Shown: piece by piece, positions 50,672 through 61,518 of the stretch
Layout: each line of letters starts with the position of its first letter
How positions within the stretch are numbered: position 1 is the first letter of the stretch
Origin: Aphelenchoides besseyi
Taxonomy: Eukaryota; Nematoda; Chromadorea; Rhabditida; Aphelenchoididae
DNA: 64,000 nucleotides
NCBI GenBank assembly: GCA_024699855.1
Contig: JAMPIQ010000002.1
Span: 9,548,001-9,612,000, forward strand
Direction: 5' to 3'
Program-made: the position numbers and the translations under genes
The notes under the pieces: generated by a model
Seen by the model: only the letters and a program-made list of their open reading frames with translations
What the model was told of the DNA's origin: nothing
Database searches by the model: none

Positions 50672-53600
50672 ATGGGTAGACAAGCTACTCTTCAACCTCG
50701 TCTAAACAATGGAACGATCAGGTCCAATGCTGTGTGTCTTTATTTTTGTCGTAAACTGCTGGAAGATGGACTTGTGGTGAACAAACGAGTGGCCCCACAA
50801 CAAAAGTATGTGCACAGTTGTTTTGCGCAAACTTCTGTAGTTTTAGCGGAGTTCGCAATGGAACGGTAGTGCCGAGTGTTGTTGAACCCGAAACTCAGGA
50901 TAACTCGTTGAGTTTGTCGTTAAGACGACTCTTGTTGAACAGTTCCGACTCATTAAAGTGACAATGTTCTCTGTTTTTATTTTGATTTTGCCATTTAGTA
51001 ACGAGTGTACGGTAACTGCACTTAAATTATGGAATCGCGGCGAGTACAGTCCAATTGAAGTCCTAATTGACAACGCGGTAAGCCGTTTCTATTCGTTCGT
51101 ATACTGATTTGCAAGTTTAGTCGGCAATCGATCATTCTGGTCCAGTGTCCGGGCAATCGTCTTCGGTAGCAAGTGGACAGTCGTTGGCTAACGATCTTTA
51201 CGAGGTGGAGGTGTTGGATCGAGTAAACGTGTTGCGTCGTCAAGGAAAATGGAGTCTCACTCGGTTGCCGTTGTGTTTGGATGCACCACGAGTCAAAACA
51301 CATTGGGATTATTTGTTGGAGGAGATGACCGTAATGCAAATAGACTTTACAATGGAGTTTAATGCAAAAAGAACGGTTGCAAAAATTGTAATTCTTAGTC
51401 TTTTTATCAAATGAACAATTCGATTTAGTTGGCTCATAGTGCGAAGAAGTACGTGGACGAGAAGGCAGCCAAGAAACGTAGAGCTCTCGTTCTTACAAAT
51501 CCAAGCGAAGAGTCGGCAATAGGAGAAACAAGAGTTCAGGAGCAACAGTGTCCATCATTACTTAGTGGAAGCAAAAGCGTTGCCAGCATTCCGAATGTTT
51601 GTTTTCGATTCACCAAAACTAGCGATTATAATCGAAGTTTAGATACCAGACAAATCTGTGGCAAAACTCAGAAGTCGTGTGGCTGAATGGTCACAACCCC
51701 TACAGTTGCAGTGTAAACATCAATTGCCAAAGGTCATTTTGAATGTCATAAACAAGATTACTTTTTGTTTTAGAATAACGAGGATTCACCGGAACCAATG
51801 GATATTGAACTGTTGGATGGATACGATAGTTTCCGCACAAATACGTTAACCTACAATCAACGGTTGCTTGAAACGGATCCAAAATTGACATCAGCAATTT
51901 GTGCTGGTTGGCGTAATTGGGACAACGTAAGTTTGACAGATGCAATTCTTGAATGCGTTTACATTCACAGAATGAGCCACGTTTTAATGAGGACGCTCAG
52001 ATTTGTGATTCGCTTTCAAATCCATGGTATAGCGGCGACGTGATCGAACCGGACGAAATTGAGTACCAGAAGAGTACGTATTCTGGTGATGAAGATCTTC
52101 TAATGGATCTCATGGACGAACAAGAAAATTTCTTTGTTGAAACTGATCGATCACCAAAAAGCACTGATGATTCGATGGATCTACCGTCCGCTTCAACATC
52201 TGCTGATGTATCTCAACAACCCGTTGAATACTCGACCGACTTCTTGAATCACGTTCAACCGTTAGCTACACGACCAAACATGCCACTAGATCACGAACCA
52301 TTACCATCAAAACGGTCGTATAGGCCACCACGACGAAGTGACGAACTGCAACGCAGATTGATGGGCAATCAGTAAGCATTTGCAACTGTTTATAGTCACT
52401 ATTCACTTATCGCAGAGTTCTTGTGCTTGGCGATCCACATCCGTTAGTTCGACCAGATGGTAAACCAGGATTTACACCGCCACACGGTGAAACCGAATGG
52501 ATAGACACTGATATTCCACTCTGGGGTTTGATAGAAGATTACATGCTCTTAGCGGCAAGTTATTAGAGTCATAAAACTAATAACGCATATTTTTTAGCAA
52601 GTTGTCAGACAACTTCGTGCAATGCCGATTCCTCTCTATGTGGCGCGTAACTTTTGTATTAATTGGGATCTCGTTTCAAAATCAATACGAAAATTTGCAT
52701 TTCATGATCGGTAATTGCCGAAAGACAATCTTTTTGAAAATTCCCGATTACAGAACTCAATATCGTTGTTGTGTGCATTTTCGTGAGCTTATTGGAGCAC
52801 AAAAGAAGTTGGCACCCACTGAGAATATCGATATTCCGATGAAGAAAGTCGATGGTATTGATATCAAAATGATGCACGATCCTCGTGTCAAAGCCAGCAC
52901 ACTGCCAATCACTCGCTGTTTCGTAAGGTCTTTAGCAACACTGACAAGGAAATTCAACGATTTGAAACGAGCGAAATTGACGTGGCAAACGCGTACGGAT
53001 TGGCTTCAGCATTGCGATCAAAAGCCCAAATACAAAGTCTTGAAGTCATTTGCCGAACGCGACAATTGTATCTTCAATTGCACCGCGCAAGTGAAGTTCC
53101 TTCAACGTAACAAAATAGACGCAAATATTCGTTCACCATCTCAAATACTATCGGTTAACAAGAAGGCTTTTCCATTGGAACAGTTTATGGTCTATCACCA
53201 ATATTCACGACGTCTTAGAATTTCAAGGGTGTTAGCTACATCAAAGGTACTTGTTAAGTTCTCTTTACGTTAGAGTAGAAAAATTTCAGGTCATCATGAT
53301 GAACGCAGTGAATCCCGTTCAACAATATTCTCGAATAATGCCGGCTTCTCGATCAACGTCCATGATCGATGGAATTATTTTCAGTGCGAATGACGATAAC
53401 AAAGACAACTTTACTCAGATCGCATACACTCGTCACTATTTCGAAGATTTAAAAACACAAAAAATAATCGAAAGACGTTTGTTCTGGTCGAATCCATCGA
53501 CTCAATTGTTTTTGAATCGGGAACTTGAGATGAAGATCCAAGAGCTATTGAACACTCATGTTATGATTCTTGCAATCGACATTCGAACTCCAGTCACGTC

Positions 53601-54269
53601 GTCTCAAAATCAAATGATTGACATTGTGAACTTTGCGAGCAAACATCTCGGACCGAAACTCATTGCTTCCACTCCTATTGGTCAAAACGACCTTCGTCGC
53701 CTCACCGACGACTTTGATTTCTCAATTGACGATGATTTAAGACAAAAATTACATGAAGCGTTGAAGTCGAACACTCGCCGTATATCCAGGAACGGAAAGG
53801 TTTGGATTCCCATCGAAGTCAACGGTCAATTTGACAACGACACAAAGACAACGAGCGATGGATTGCTAGATCGAAACCAACCGACAACGTCGAATTTACG
53901 ACAATCGAAACCAACATCCAAGACGTCAAAGTTGAAAAGAATAATTGAACTCCATCAACAAAAATGGCTGGAAACAAGAACTCATTCATCTTCTTCGAAT
54001 TCAGTCATTCAATTGGCTCTTCAAGTTCAGCTGCAACATTACAATCAACATTTCCTTCCGTTACAAGTGGCAGCACTTCGACTGGTCGAACAAGATGATG
54101 GGGCGTATGTGTTTGCGTGTGATCGAAATTACGAAAAGAACATAGTAAGTCATTTAGAAGCTTATTTCAACTCAAAATTTTGCAGACAATTAATGGTAAA
54201 CCCATTATCCGACTGAATGTTCAACGTACACTAAAAAAGAACCCCGCTCGTGTTTCAAATCACCTTTAA
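50672..54269 (+). CDS. HSA + SANT domain protein, Eaf1/EP400-like but lacking the ATPase
   Basis: About 1,000 residues, roughly 13 introns. The start is inferred at MGRQATLQPRLNNGT. An HSA domain at about residues 150-215 reads LRRQGKWSLTRLPLCL, then RVKTHWDYLLEEMTVMQIDF and LAHSAKKYVDEKAAKKRR, like EP400/Domino. Acidic/Ser-rich linkers follow (DEDLLMDLMDEQENFF is typical of their character). A SANT/Myb-like domain at about 515-590 has IPLWGLIEDYMLLA, VVRQLRAMPIPLYVARNFC, INWDLVSKSIRKF and TQYRCCVHFRELI. The C-terminal third is Gln/Asn/Ser-rich and ends RLNVQRTLKKNPARVSNHL. The ~300 residues between HSA and SANT contain no helicase motif. HSA binds actin/Arp4 in INO80/SWR1/NuA4 complexes. The architecture is that of Eaf1/Vid21, the NuA4 acetyltransferase scaffold. 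One intron (52555-52597) is GC-AG. The reading frame at about 52900-53110 is ambiguous: a second open frame competes. Confidence 0.85.
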
Positions 54270-54474
54270 ATGCCTCGCAATCAGCAATTGCATCGATTTC
54301 TTTAATTGTTCTGATCTCATTTCTTCACTTTTTCTAATCCTAATGTTTCACACGAATAAAACGCGTTCATTTACTAGAGGCCAACAAAGCGAATAGTTTA
54401 CTGTGAGATCGTATGAACTATGAGGACGACACTTCGCAACAATCACATGTTCTCCCATTCATCGTAAGCTGTGG
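54270..54474. other. Convergent spacer with polyadenylation signal
   Basis: AATAAA at 54355-54360 ends the HSA/SANT transcript; the minus-strand KCTD gene converges from the right with its stop at 54475. Confidence 0.5.
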
Positions 54475-55138
54475 TCAGAACGTCGTTTTGAGGTGATTCA
54501 ATGTGTTCTTGTTGTTTAAACGTCTGAATACAATCAAAGTTTGAATCCACTTAACAAAAACCTGTTCTTTTTCGAATTGCCACGCTTCATAGTCTTTCAT
54601 CGCACTTTGAGCGTACGAGCTCACGTAATGAATCTCATCTGTTCGTTGATACTTTTGCAACAATTCGAGCGCCGAGGTTTTGAGTTCAACCAAATTCAGA
54701 GCATCGCATTCTCCAACTAATCTGAAAATGATCAGACGTTTTCAAGTCCCTCAACCTTCTCACTTCGCCAAATCGTCCGGTTTAGAGGGAAGTGCAAGAG
54801 TTGGTACGAAGCGTTCTTTTTTTAATCGCAAATACGATAAAATATGACGAAAAGTTTTCGGATCACGATTCAAGTAGATGTTTCCGCCCTTATCTGTTGC
54901 CAACGGGCGATTGTTGTTCGGACGAAACCAATCGGCCAACTAAATCAACGAGTTGAATACGCAGCTAAGTCTCAAGAATTCAACTCCTTACTTTGCTTCG
55001 AGGATCGCTCATAAGGTCGGAACGACGCACCTGTAATTAGTAAGCTTTCAAGATTGCTTCAATAGTTGTCCTTACCGTGTACTTCTTTCCTCCAACGTTA
55101 ATATTCAGAATATCATCCGCGTGTTTCATTGGCGCCAT
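54475..55138 (-). CDS. KCTD-type BTB/POZ (T1) domain protein
   Basis: About 180 residues from four exons. The start MAPMKHADDILNINVGGKKY leads straight into a T1/BTB domain: VRRSDLMSDPRSKLADWF, then a cluster of Asn/Arg and NIYLNRDPKTFRHILSYLRL, then LVGECDALNLVELKTSALEL. The remaining ~55 residues (TDEIHYVSSYAQ, EQVFVKWIQTLIV) form a short C-terminal domain. There are no channel segments, so this is a KCTD protein rather than a potassium channel. KCTDs of this size act as oligomeric adaptors, often for Cullin-3 ubiquitin ligases. The exact KCTD subtype is not resolved. Confidence 0.88.
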
Positions 55139-55757
55139 TCAAAGTACAAACGTCAACTATTGCACCTACAAGTCATAGTTATTTTTTGAGTTATTACGCA
55201 AAAGAGTAGACAGAAGGTTTTCGAAAAGACGTAAAAAACTGTTCGTAAAAGTGCGTATTTTGCGTTTATGTTTTGGCTCTTTCCTCTTTTCGTTTGTAAC
55301 ATCCGTTTCTTGTCGAAATTGTTCGGGAGCAACAATGAAAGCAATTTTCCTCGATTACTCTTCTGATTATGTTTTTCTTTTGGCTTTTCGAACTTTCGAC
55401 AAAACCCTAACGATCGAGAAGAAGCAGTGGAGAGTTTATTCGAAAACCAATAAATATGGCGACTCATAAATGTTGGAAGAAGAAAGACGGAGGTGAAATA
55501 GCTCGTTCACTGGCGTTAGAAACAAAGAAAGAACTGTAGACCAAAATCAAATTAAACTTCGGCAGCTGACAACACCAACTGCAGAGATGGAATGTTGGAC
55601 GAGGAAACGAATGACAAACTTCTGTTTGTTCACTTAGAAGACGGCTATAGATTCAAACAGAAACAAGATTGAAAGAATTAACGAGTTGCTGAGTAACAAA
55701 AATGAATATTCTTTAGTTCGAAATCACAAACAGTCGAGGTGTCTGATGACCGTTCTT
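55139..55757. other. Intergenic, no gene recognised
   Basis: About 620 bp between two minus-strand genes. Frames up to 104 codons have unusual composition and no splice support. Confidence 0.4.
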
Positions 55758-57633
55758 TCAACCACGCATGTTAAACAACGAAGTCGGGAAAGTGCATGTA
55801 GATGCGTCAACTGGAGCAACGATATTTAACAGTTTTGAGAAACCGTTGACAATTCCTTTTTGTTCCAAAATTTGACTAACCGTCGCTTCATAACGTTGTC
55901 GATAAACAATCGGATCACGAGCAAAAACATAAACTGGATAGTTGCAGTTCGTGCTCATGATCACATAATCGTATTCGCCTTTTCCGTTGATTGGTCCAGT
56001 AGCAATTATGTGAACTAAAAAGATAGATGTCTAATAATCAGATTGGCAATTACAAACCTTGAACGTCTTCTTGATGTGCTGTTGTACGGAAAATTAATTC
56101 GCCCATTTGCTTAATGATAGCGTAGCCAGATGTAATTTTGGCTTTGCTGTATGGTGTACCATCGGTTGTGTATTCAAAAACTTCGAACAATGAGCCGGAT
56201 CCACCATTGTTAACGTCGGCTAACTTCTTGTACGATACCACACTGCAAGCACTTTGCGAAAGCGGTGGACTATAAACCACTTGATACCTAAAAGATCTCG
56301 TGAATATCAAAAACTTGTAAAAATTTTGCATATACCAAACTTTTTTTAAAAAATATCTTAACTAATCAAAGGTAATGCTTATGATTGTCTGACATACCAT
56401 TGTCCCATGAAAGCGTCGATGTTGAATTCTTCAATAGGAACTGGTTTCGGATTGCACAATGGGCTTGACGGTTGAGCAATGAGATTTTGAATCATTTCCA
56501 AGTTTTCACCAATGACTTGTTGTTGTGCATCCGTTAGAGTGATAGGCGTAGAGCTGTTGAAATCGAAAAGCTGCGGCATTTCGGTAGTATTCGATTGAAC
56601 CGAGCCGGATGTAAGAGCCTTGTAGAGCACGTTACTGATCATACTCTTGGCGGGCAATGGACTGTTGTTTCCAGTGAGAAGATTGCTAACTGCTTTTCCA
56701 ATTCCGCCACTATCCGCTGGTTTTCCTTCTTTATTCATTCCGAACAAATCCAAAACCGTTCCGATCAATCCGCCAGGTGCACGAGGCTCATCAGTCAATG
56801 TTCCGTATTCGTTGTTTTGTGTAGCTGTAGAGTAAAGAGTCTCAGAAACAGAGACGGGATGTCGTCGCAGTTCATTCATTGGTCCGAATCCGCCTTCGGG
56901 TACTTCGGGTCTTGATGGCATTTTTGGCAGGTCTGGAGTTTGTCGAAGAGTCATTGGCTGACGACTGGCATCGGGATTGAAGTTTGCGTAAGGGAATTTG
57001 GGAAGTTCTGGATAGCTGTTCGGAATTCCGCTGATTGATGACTTTGAAGCCGGAGCTCGTTTCACTGCGTCGTCATCTGATGATTCAGCGGTCTAAAAAG
57101 CGAATTAGTAAATTACAGGAGTGAATTAAAAACTAACCGCCGATTTCCCACTTTTCTGGAACGATGCCAACGGTGTGTTTCCATTGTCTAAAGAGTGAGA
57201 TTTAGTTGTTGAAGGAAGTCTTTTAAAACGACTTTATAAAAGTCGAATTGATAAACAACTCACTCAACGAAAAGCCTTGATTGAATCCTGGTGGGAGTTG
57301 AATGTCGGAATTTGGTGATGGTGGACCCGAAAAGAACTGTTCGATGGCACGACCAACTTGTGCAAGACCATCGTTCGGTGCTGCTGGACCACTGCCGCTG
57401 TATTGAGGGGCCGCAACTTCGTACGGTTTTTCGGGAAAGTAACCGCCAGGTCGTGGTCCCGTGAAGATGTCGACAATGTCTCGAGAATGACCTTCTAACT
57501 CGAAATATTTTTGGTATTCAGGTGGAATTGTTGGTTTGGCGGCATAACGATTCCCCGATGGCAACGCAAAAGCATCAATTTGCGCATAAGCCATGTCAAC
57601 AGACAAAAGCAGCAGTACAACAAACTGCCGCAT
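55758..57633 (-). CDS. Secreted lipocalin-domain protein with long Pro/Gly-rich N-terminus
   Basis: About 560 residues. Signal peptide MRQFVVLLLLSVDMAYA. A long, low-complexity N-terminal part is rich in Pro, Gly and Ser (YFPEKPYEVAAPQYSGSGPA, PELPKFPYANFNPDASRQP, RAPGGLIGTVLDLFGMNK). The C-terminal ~190 residues form a lipocalin-like domain. IEEFNIDAFMGQWYQVVY carries the GxW signature of the first strand, SACSVVSYKKLAD follows, and EYDYVIMSTNCNYPVYVFAR carries the Cys and tyrosine-rich strand. YEATVSQILEQKGIVNGF is the C-terminal helix. It ends in DASTCTFPTSLFNMRG. It resembles nematode secreted lipocalin-related proteins that bind lipids in apical or cuticular matrix. The ligand cannot be read from sequence. 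Confidence 0.82.
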
Positions 57634-58965
57634 AGTATCGGGAGGCTAAAAACAATGAGCAGTGTAAATATGTTTGGTCAAATTGAGAAACAAAGAAACG
57701 TAAGCGAATCTGTAAAGATGAACAAACAAAATTAGAACCTGCTAATAAATATCCACACGCGATTATCCAACCTAAGAATCTTCTTTCGAAACTTCAATCG
57801 TTGTAATAACCGTGAAGTAAACGAACAGTTGGAATTCGCCATCCGCTTAGCCGCGCACACTCCGCGAATTTCTCTCGTCTTCATTGGCGGCAAATAAGGT
57901 ATTTGTGAATGAAATGAAAATGCCCGAGGGTGGAGAGATGGTGGGATTGTGCGTTTTCGGCGGAAATTTACAATAGCATTCGGATCTCCCTTTCTCGACC
58001 ACAGGATTTCACATCCAAATGCTGCGCTGTTGCGAAAAGAAAATTGTTCGTTCGACTACCAGAAACATACAAATGGGTTATATGGGCATGTTGACAATCA
58101 TTTTAGACAAACAAAGTTTAAGCATTCGAATACCGTTTAATCATCAATCCGAGAATTGACGCAAAAGAGTCTGACACTTGGGAATTGCTACTTTATGCCT
58201 TCGATGAAAAGAGAGATGGAGCGCTCAAATCAACGGCACACACCTTTGCCGCCCACTTTGAAATCCGCGCCGATTGCTCGTGATATCCGATCTCATCTCT
58301 TAGCAAATCCGCGCGCAGATTCACCCACTTCTTCTCGGCTTTTTGGGTCATTCACCTTGACTAACCGATGGGTTAACCATCTACGAAACTCAGGTAAAAT
58401 CCATTTACAAGGAATTAGCATGAACAGTAGGAACACTTCAATCAATTGTCTCTTCCTCAATGTGTTGCACCATCAACAATGCAAGTCGTAACACTTCGCA
58501 AGAAATTGGCATCGATTTTAAACAAACGAATTGCATGTTCTTACTCGATTTTCAAATGTTTTAGTTCACAGATCAAAAGCTTCTGATTGGCTTTTACAAT
58601 CGTGGCTCATGGTTTCGAACTTCAGTTCCTTTTCTTTGTTGGACTTTTCAAACAGAAAATTTTAAAGAACGAATTGACGATAGAAAGAAGAAGTGAATTG
58701 CACGTGAACTGGAAACTGCTGATAACCGACTTATATTCCTTTTCAATTTGATACTCCGTTTTGTTGTTTCTACATACTCTCGTCCCATCGACCTCTGGTT
58801 GATCACACCACAACGTAAGCCTCAGCGTCTCGTTCGTTCTGAACTTTTTGTTTGGAAAAGAGGGTTGGTGCTAGAATGCAAAGAACCGCCCAAAAATAAA
58901 CTCATTTATAAACCGATAATTCTAATTTTACAACGAACACATTGTCATTGGAACGTTCTATTGAA
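57634..58965. other. Divergent intergenic region
   Basis: About 1.3 kb between the 5' ends of the lipocalin gene (-) and pantothenate kinase gene (+). No recognised exon; the 111-codon frame at 58156-58491 has no domain. Likely holds the promoters of both. Confidence 0.4.
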
Positions 58966-60670
58966 ATGGTGCTGCAACACATGCCCAGCGACAAAGATAC
59001 CACGTATCTGTTGGGTATACTGCGCAAAAACTCGGGATTCATCTCGGAAGGATTGCGTAGTGAATTACGTGAGTTGTTTTGAGATCTCGCTTTTTATTAG
59101 TTTCTGTTTTAGCAATGCCATGGTTCGGTCTTGATATCGGTAAGTGGAATAAAATCCACCACAGAGACTCTGAAGCTCACTGATTTCTCGAAAACACACT
59201 TTATTTAGTCATAATATTCTGATCTATTGATTGTCTAACGATAGAAAGAAAGATACCGATTCATCTTATTTTAGGAGGAACGTTAACAAAATTGGTGTAC
59301 TTTGAAGTGGCAGCAGAAGTAAGAATACGAGCTCCGAGCGTCAATGACCGGTGACTTTTGTAGGACTTGTATCTAGAGAGCGATATGGACGTCCAATTGG
59401 GAAAAACTATTCGTCGTTATTTGCTGTCCAATAGCACTTATGGAGAGAATGGAATCCGTGATTCCCACTTGCAGTTAAATGATGTTAAGATTAACGTAAG
59501 TCATCGGAAGTATACGCACGAAATGTCTTGAGTTTTAGGGACGAATAGGAACCGTTCATTTTATACGTTTCCCCACGGATCAAATGTTCGGATTCATTCA
59601 ATTGGTTAAGAGCAAGGGATTTGCGTTAATGAGCTCAACTGTATGTTCAACTGGAGGTGGTGCCATCAAATTTGCTAATCAGATTGAAGATGTAAATTGA
59701 AGAGACTTGATGTTCGAGTTTATTGTGTCTTACAGGAATTGAACATGGAACTTCATAAAACTGATGAATTACAATCACTTATTGAGGGAATTGAGATGGT
59801 TACTGCAAATGACACAAACGAGTGCTACTACTACGAACATCCAATGGATATTGACAAACAAGTCATATGGTAAAATTTTGCACTTACCACCATTCTATAA
59901 GATGCCATCAATTTAGGAGATGGGCAAGTGCTCGTTGTTCAAAAACTGACGAACAATTCAAAGGGACCACTGATGAGAACTTACAATATCCGTATGTTCT
60001 GGTCAACATAGGCTCTGGAGTTTCGGTGATTGTGGTTGAAGGAAAGAACAAGTTTCAACGAGTTTCCGGTTCAAGGTCCGATCATACGATTAATATTATA
60101 ACACAAGTGCATTTATAGTATTGGTGGTGGTTTCTTTCACGGACTTTGTGCTCTATTGTGTCAAGTCAAAAGTTTCGAAGAAGCAATCGAATTGGCAACA
60201 CGTGGTGATAATACGAATGTTGACAAACTGGTTCGTGATATTTATGGACAAGGATATGAGAGCGTTGGATTGCCGGAAGAAACGGTTGCCGCATCGTTTG
60301 GAAAGGCGACTAATTGGGAGAATCGAGCGGGAATGTCACGAGAGGATTTAGCACGTTCAGCGTTAGTGACAACAGCAAATAATATCGGATCAATTGCATT
60401 GAATGTTGCAAATCAACACGAAATTGATCGTATCGTCTTTGTGGGTGAGTTGATTGGAGAAGCGTTTCGTTTCAATTCTGGAGTTTAGGAAATTTTCTAC
60501 GTGTCAATCCGTTGGCTGCTCGATTGTTAGCTTCAGCAATGGAGTTCTGGTCGAAAGGTTTAAAGAAAGCACTGTTCCTGAAACATGAAGGCTACTTCGG
60601 TGCTGTGGGCTGTTTGGAACGATTGGTCGAATTGAATGACTCGGGAATCGTTAGTGATGAGGACCAATGA
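58966..60670 (+). CDS. Pantothenate kinase (PANK family)
   Basis: Phosphorylates pantothenate with ATP, the first and rate-setting step of coenzyme A synthesis. About 440 residues, eight or so exons. A short N-terminal exon ([20 protein letters not shown]) joins [19 protein letters not shown], the nucleotide-binding ASKHA motif. Then [90 protein letters not shown] and [40 protein letters not shown] and [19 protein letters not shown] complete the fold. These match eukaryotic type II PANKs; the short N-terminus argues for a cytosolic form, but an upstream exon cannot be excluded. An in-frame ATG at 59115 is an alternative start. Confidence 0.94.
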
Positions 60671-61518
60671 TTTTGTCTTATTCTTAGAGTTTGTAGTTTT
60701 TAATCGATTAGTGCATTTGTTTCCGTTTGTAGCTTTAGTTTTCATTCCGTTGACGCTCTCTTACAGTTGACTATTGATCTCGTAGTTTTGAAAATGCCAT
60801 CTTGTTTCATTGTCGAAATAAACCGCAAATGTTAAGGCAGAGCGCGATGTAATGACAACTTTGGAGCGTGAGAGGAACTGAAAACAATCCCCAAAACACG
60901 TCAATTTTGCTGAATCAGAAGAAAATGCGCGTTGTTGGACAAGAAGCGAACGTTTTTGCCGAACGATCTAATACACGAGTGATGCAAAACAACAGCCGCT
61001 GCGAACACTGCACGTGCTTTTTTGAAGCACGCGACCCAGAGTTGAGAGTAAGGCATTCGAAAAAAAACAGAAAATTCGGACGAACGAAAGAGCGTAACTC
61101 CTGAAAATACGTTGGCTGTTGTTGTTTTTCGAATGCTTTGGACTAGTAGTCCGCTCTTTTTTGCAAGACCCAACGATGCTTTCGTCCGCGTGAGCCATCG
61201 TGCGTTTTCTCGTCCTCACACTGAAAACGCCGCTCGCCATCCGGAACCGTTTGCTTCGATCGATTTTTCGCATTCCTTTTTCGACGTTTGAAATTTCGCT
61301 TTTCCCATCGATGCCGCCAATCGATTAGTTGATGGCCAAGCGCGTCGATATTCCGGCGTGATATCGTTGACATTTGCGTGTCACTAAATTCCTTCGCTTA
61401 TTTCAGAGACCCTTTGCGGCCAGTCGCCAGTCAACAACCGCTCATCAGGTTGCGCGTTCACTTTTTGTTTTCTGTTTTCGAATCTTGCGCTTCTAATCGG
61501 CGGTCTTGCGCCAAGTTC
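60671..61518. other. Intergenic, upstream region of the RBMS/SUP-26 gene
   Basis: About 850 bp. No recognised exon; the first coding exon of the next gene begins at its right end. Short frames on both strands here are Arg/Lys-rich and lack support. Confidence 0.4.

Noticed and set aside
58156..58491. 111-codon plus-strand frame between lipocalin and pantothenate kinase genes
   Set aside because: Basic, low-similarity composition with no domain and no splice or start context.
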